From an uncultured Dialister sp. (GTDB lineage Bacteria; Bacillota; Negativicutes; Veillonellales; Dialisteraceae), in the NCBI GenBank assembly GCA_900759415.1, contig CAAEVC010000036.1, positions 1 through 25,612 of the forward strand: a stretch of 25,612 nucleotides of DNA. Direction: 5' to 3'. The notes under the pieces were generated by a model. The model saw nothing but the letters and a program-made list of their open reading frames with translations. It had not been told where the DNA came from and did no database searches. Position numbers and translations under genes: made by a program. Position 1 is the stretch's first letter. Each line of letters starts with the position of its first letter. Shown here one piece after another: positions 25,018 through 25,612 of this stretch.

Positions 25018-25611
25018 ATGGCAACAAACAAGAATCTCCGTTTTAAGACAAGCAGACGTTTCGGCGTAAACGTATACGGCCATCCGAAAGCGTTAAAACG
25101 GCAAGTAGCAGATGCTCGTCAGAAGAAAATGTCTGAATACGGCATCCAGCTGGCAGAAAAACAGAAGGTTAAAGCGATGTACAACCTGCTTGAAAAGCAG
25201 TTCTATCGCTATTATGATAAAGCAAGAAGAATGTCTGGCGTCGTAGGCGAAAACCTGCTGTTCCTGCTGGAAACCAGACTGGACAATCTTGTATACCGTG
25301 CAGGTTTCGCACGTTCCATCCGTCAGGCTCGTCAGATGGTATCCCATGGCCTCATCACTGTTGATGGCAAGAGAGTTGATATTCCTTCCTATCCAGTACG
25401 TCCTGGCCAGGTAATCTCCCTGAAAGACGCTTACAGAGCAAATGAAATGTTCAAACAGTCTTTCCAGGAACTGAAGTCTTTCGACCTTCCATATGTTGAA
25501 AAATCTTTCGACAACTGGACCGCAACCCTGACCCGTTTCCCACAGAGAGATGAACTCCCATACAAGGACGAAGTCAACGAAACCAACATCGTCGAACTGT
25601 ACTCCAAATAA
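25018..25611 (+). CDS. rpsD: 30S ribosomal protein S4
   Basis: A 197-residue primary 16S rRNA-binding protein that nucleates 30S assembly. The S4 domain (about 90-155) has LLETRLDNLVYRAGFARSIR and ARQMVSHGLITVDGKRVDIPSY, and the C-terminus ends TNIVELYSK. No zinc cysteines are present, so it is the C-minus type. The N-terminal loop is shorter than in Bacillus: the usual GPHGPGQ-like segment before KKMSEYG is missing. ATG 25018 follows AGAGGTGA by about 8 nt; the GTG at 25006 overlaps that ribosome site and is unlikely. It stands apart from the alpha operon, behind its own strong promoter. In several bacteria S4 represses its own mRNA, but the leader shows no clear S4-binding fold. Confidence 0.97.
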   Translation: MATNKNLRFKTSRRFGVNVYGHPKALKRQVADARQKKMSEYGIQLAEKQKVKAMYNLLEKQFYRYYDKARRMSGVVGENLLFLLETRLDNLVYRAGFARSIRQARQMVSHGLITVDGKRVDIPSYPVRPGQVISLKDAYRANEMFKQSFQELKSFDLPYVEKSFDNWTATLTRFPQRDELPYKDEVNETNIVELYSK

Positions 25612-25612
25612 T

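Overview
The window looks like a chromosomal segment of a low-to-mid GC, diderm member of the Firmicutes in the class Negativicutes, probably Dialister- or Veillonella-like. The lineage call is inference. It rests on a PolC-type replicase, an IspH protein fused to ribosomal S1 repeats, Gram-positive-style ComEA/ComEC, and Firmicutes-style runs of overlapping housekeeping genes. I see no phage, insertion sequence, CRISPR array or other mobile element.

Layout. Positions 1-250 hold the 3' end of one tRNA, a complete tRNA-Val(UAC) and two strong bidirectional hairpin terminators; 251-548 has no gene I can support. From 549 to 22834 every protein gene lies on the minus strand. In transcription order these are: (a) scpA-scpB-rluB-baiN-cmk-plsC, a tightly overlapping run for chromosome segregation, rRNA pseudouridylation, a flavoprotein, CMP kinase and phospholipid acylation; (b) ispH-S1, with its own terminator; (c) der-plsY-gpsA, for ribosome assembly and glycerol-3-phosphate/phospholipid synthesis; (d) a 9-codon leader ORF, rsmD, coaD and a coiled-coil protein; (e) comEA-comEC-holA-vanW-polC, joining DNA uptake to two replicase subunits; (f) mtaB-hinT, apparently from a leaderless promoter. 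After 22.9 kb polarity switches to plus, with an ornithine-type decarboxylase and then rpsD behind a perfect consensus promoter.

Most notable. PolC lacks the DnaQ-like 3'-5' exonuclease that normally interrupts its PHP domain, yet all nine expected PHP metal ligands appear present, which suggests PHP-based proofreading or proofreading in trans. ComEC keeps its C-terminal domain but has lost the metallo-beta-lactamase metal motifs. The comEA leader carries a perfect 12-bp palindrome over a putative promoter, followed by a nested four-helix RNA element ending in a U tract. A short leader peptide overlaps rsmD by ATGA. No wholly new multi-gene system is evident; most of the window is conserved housekeeping DNA.
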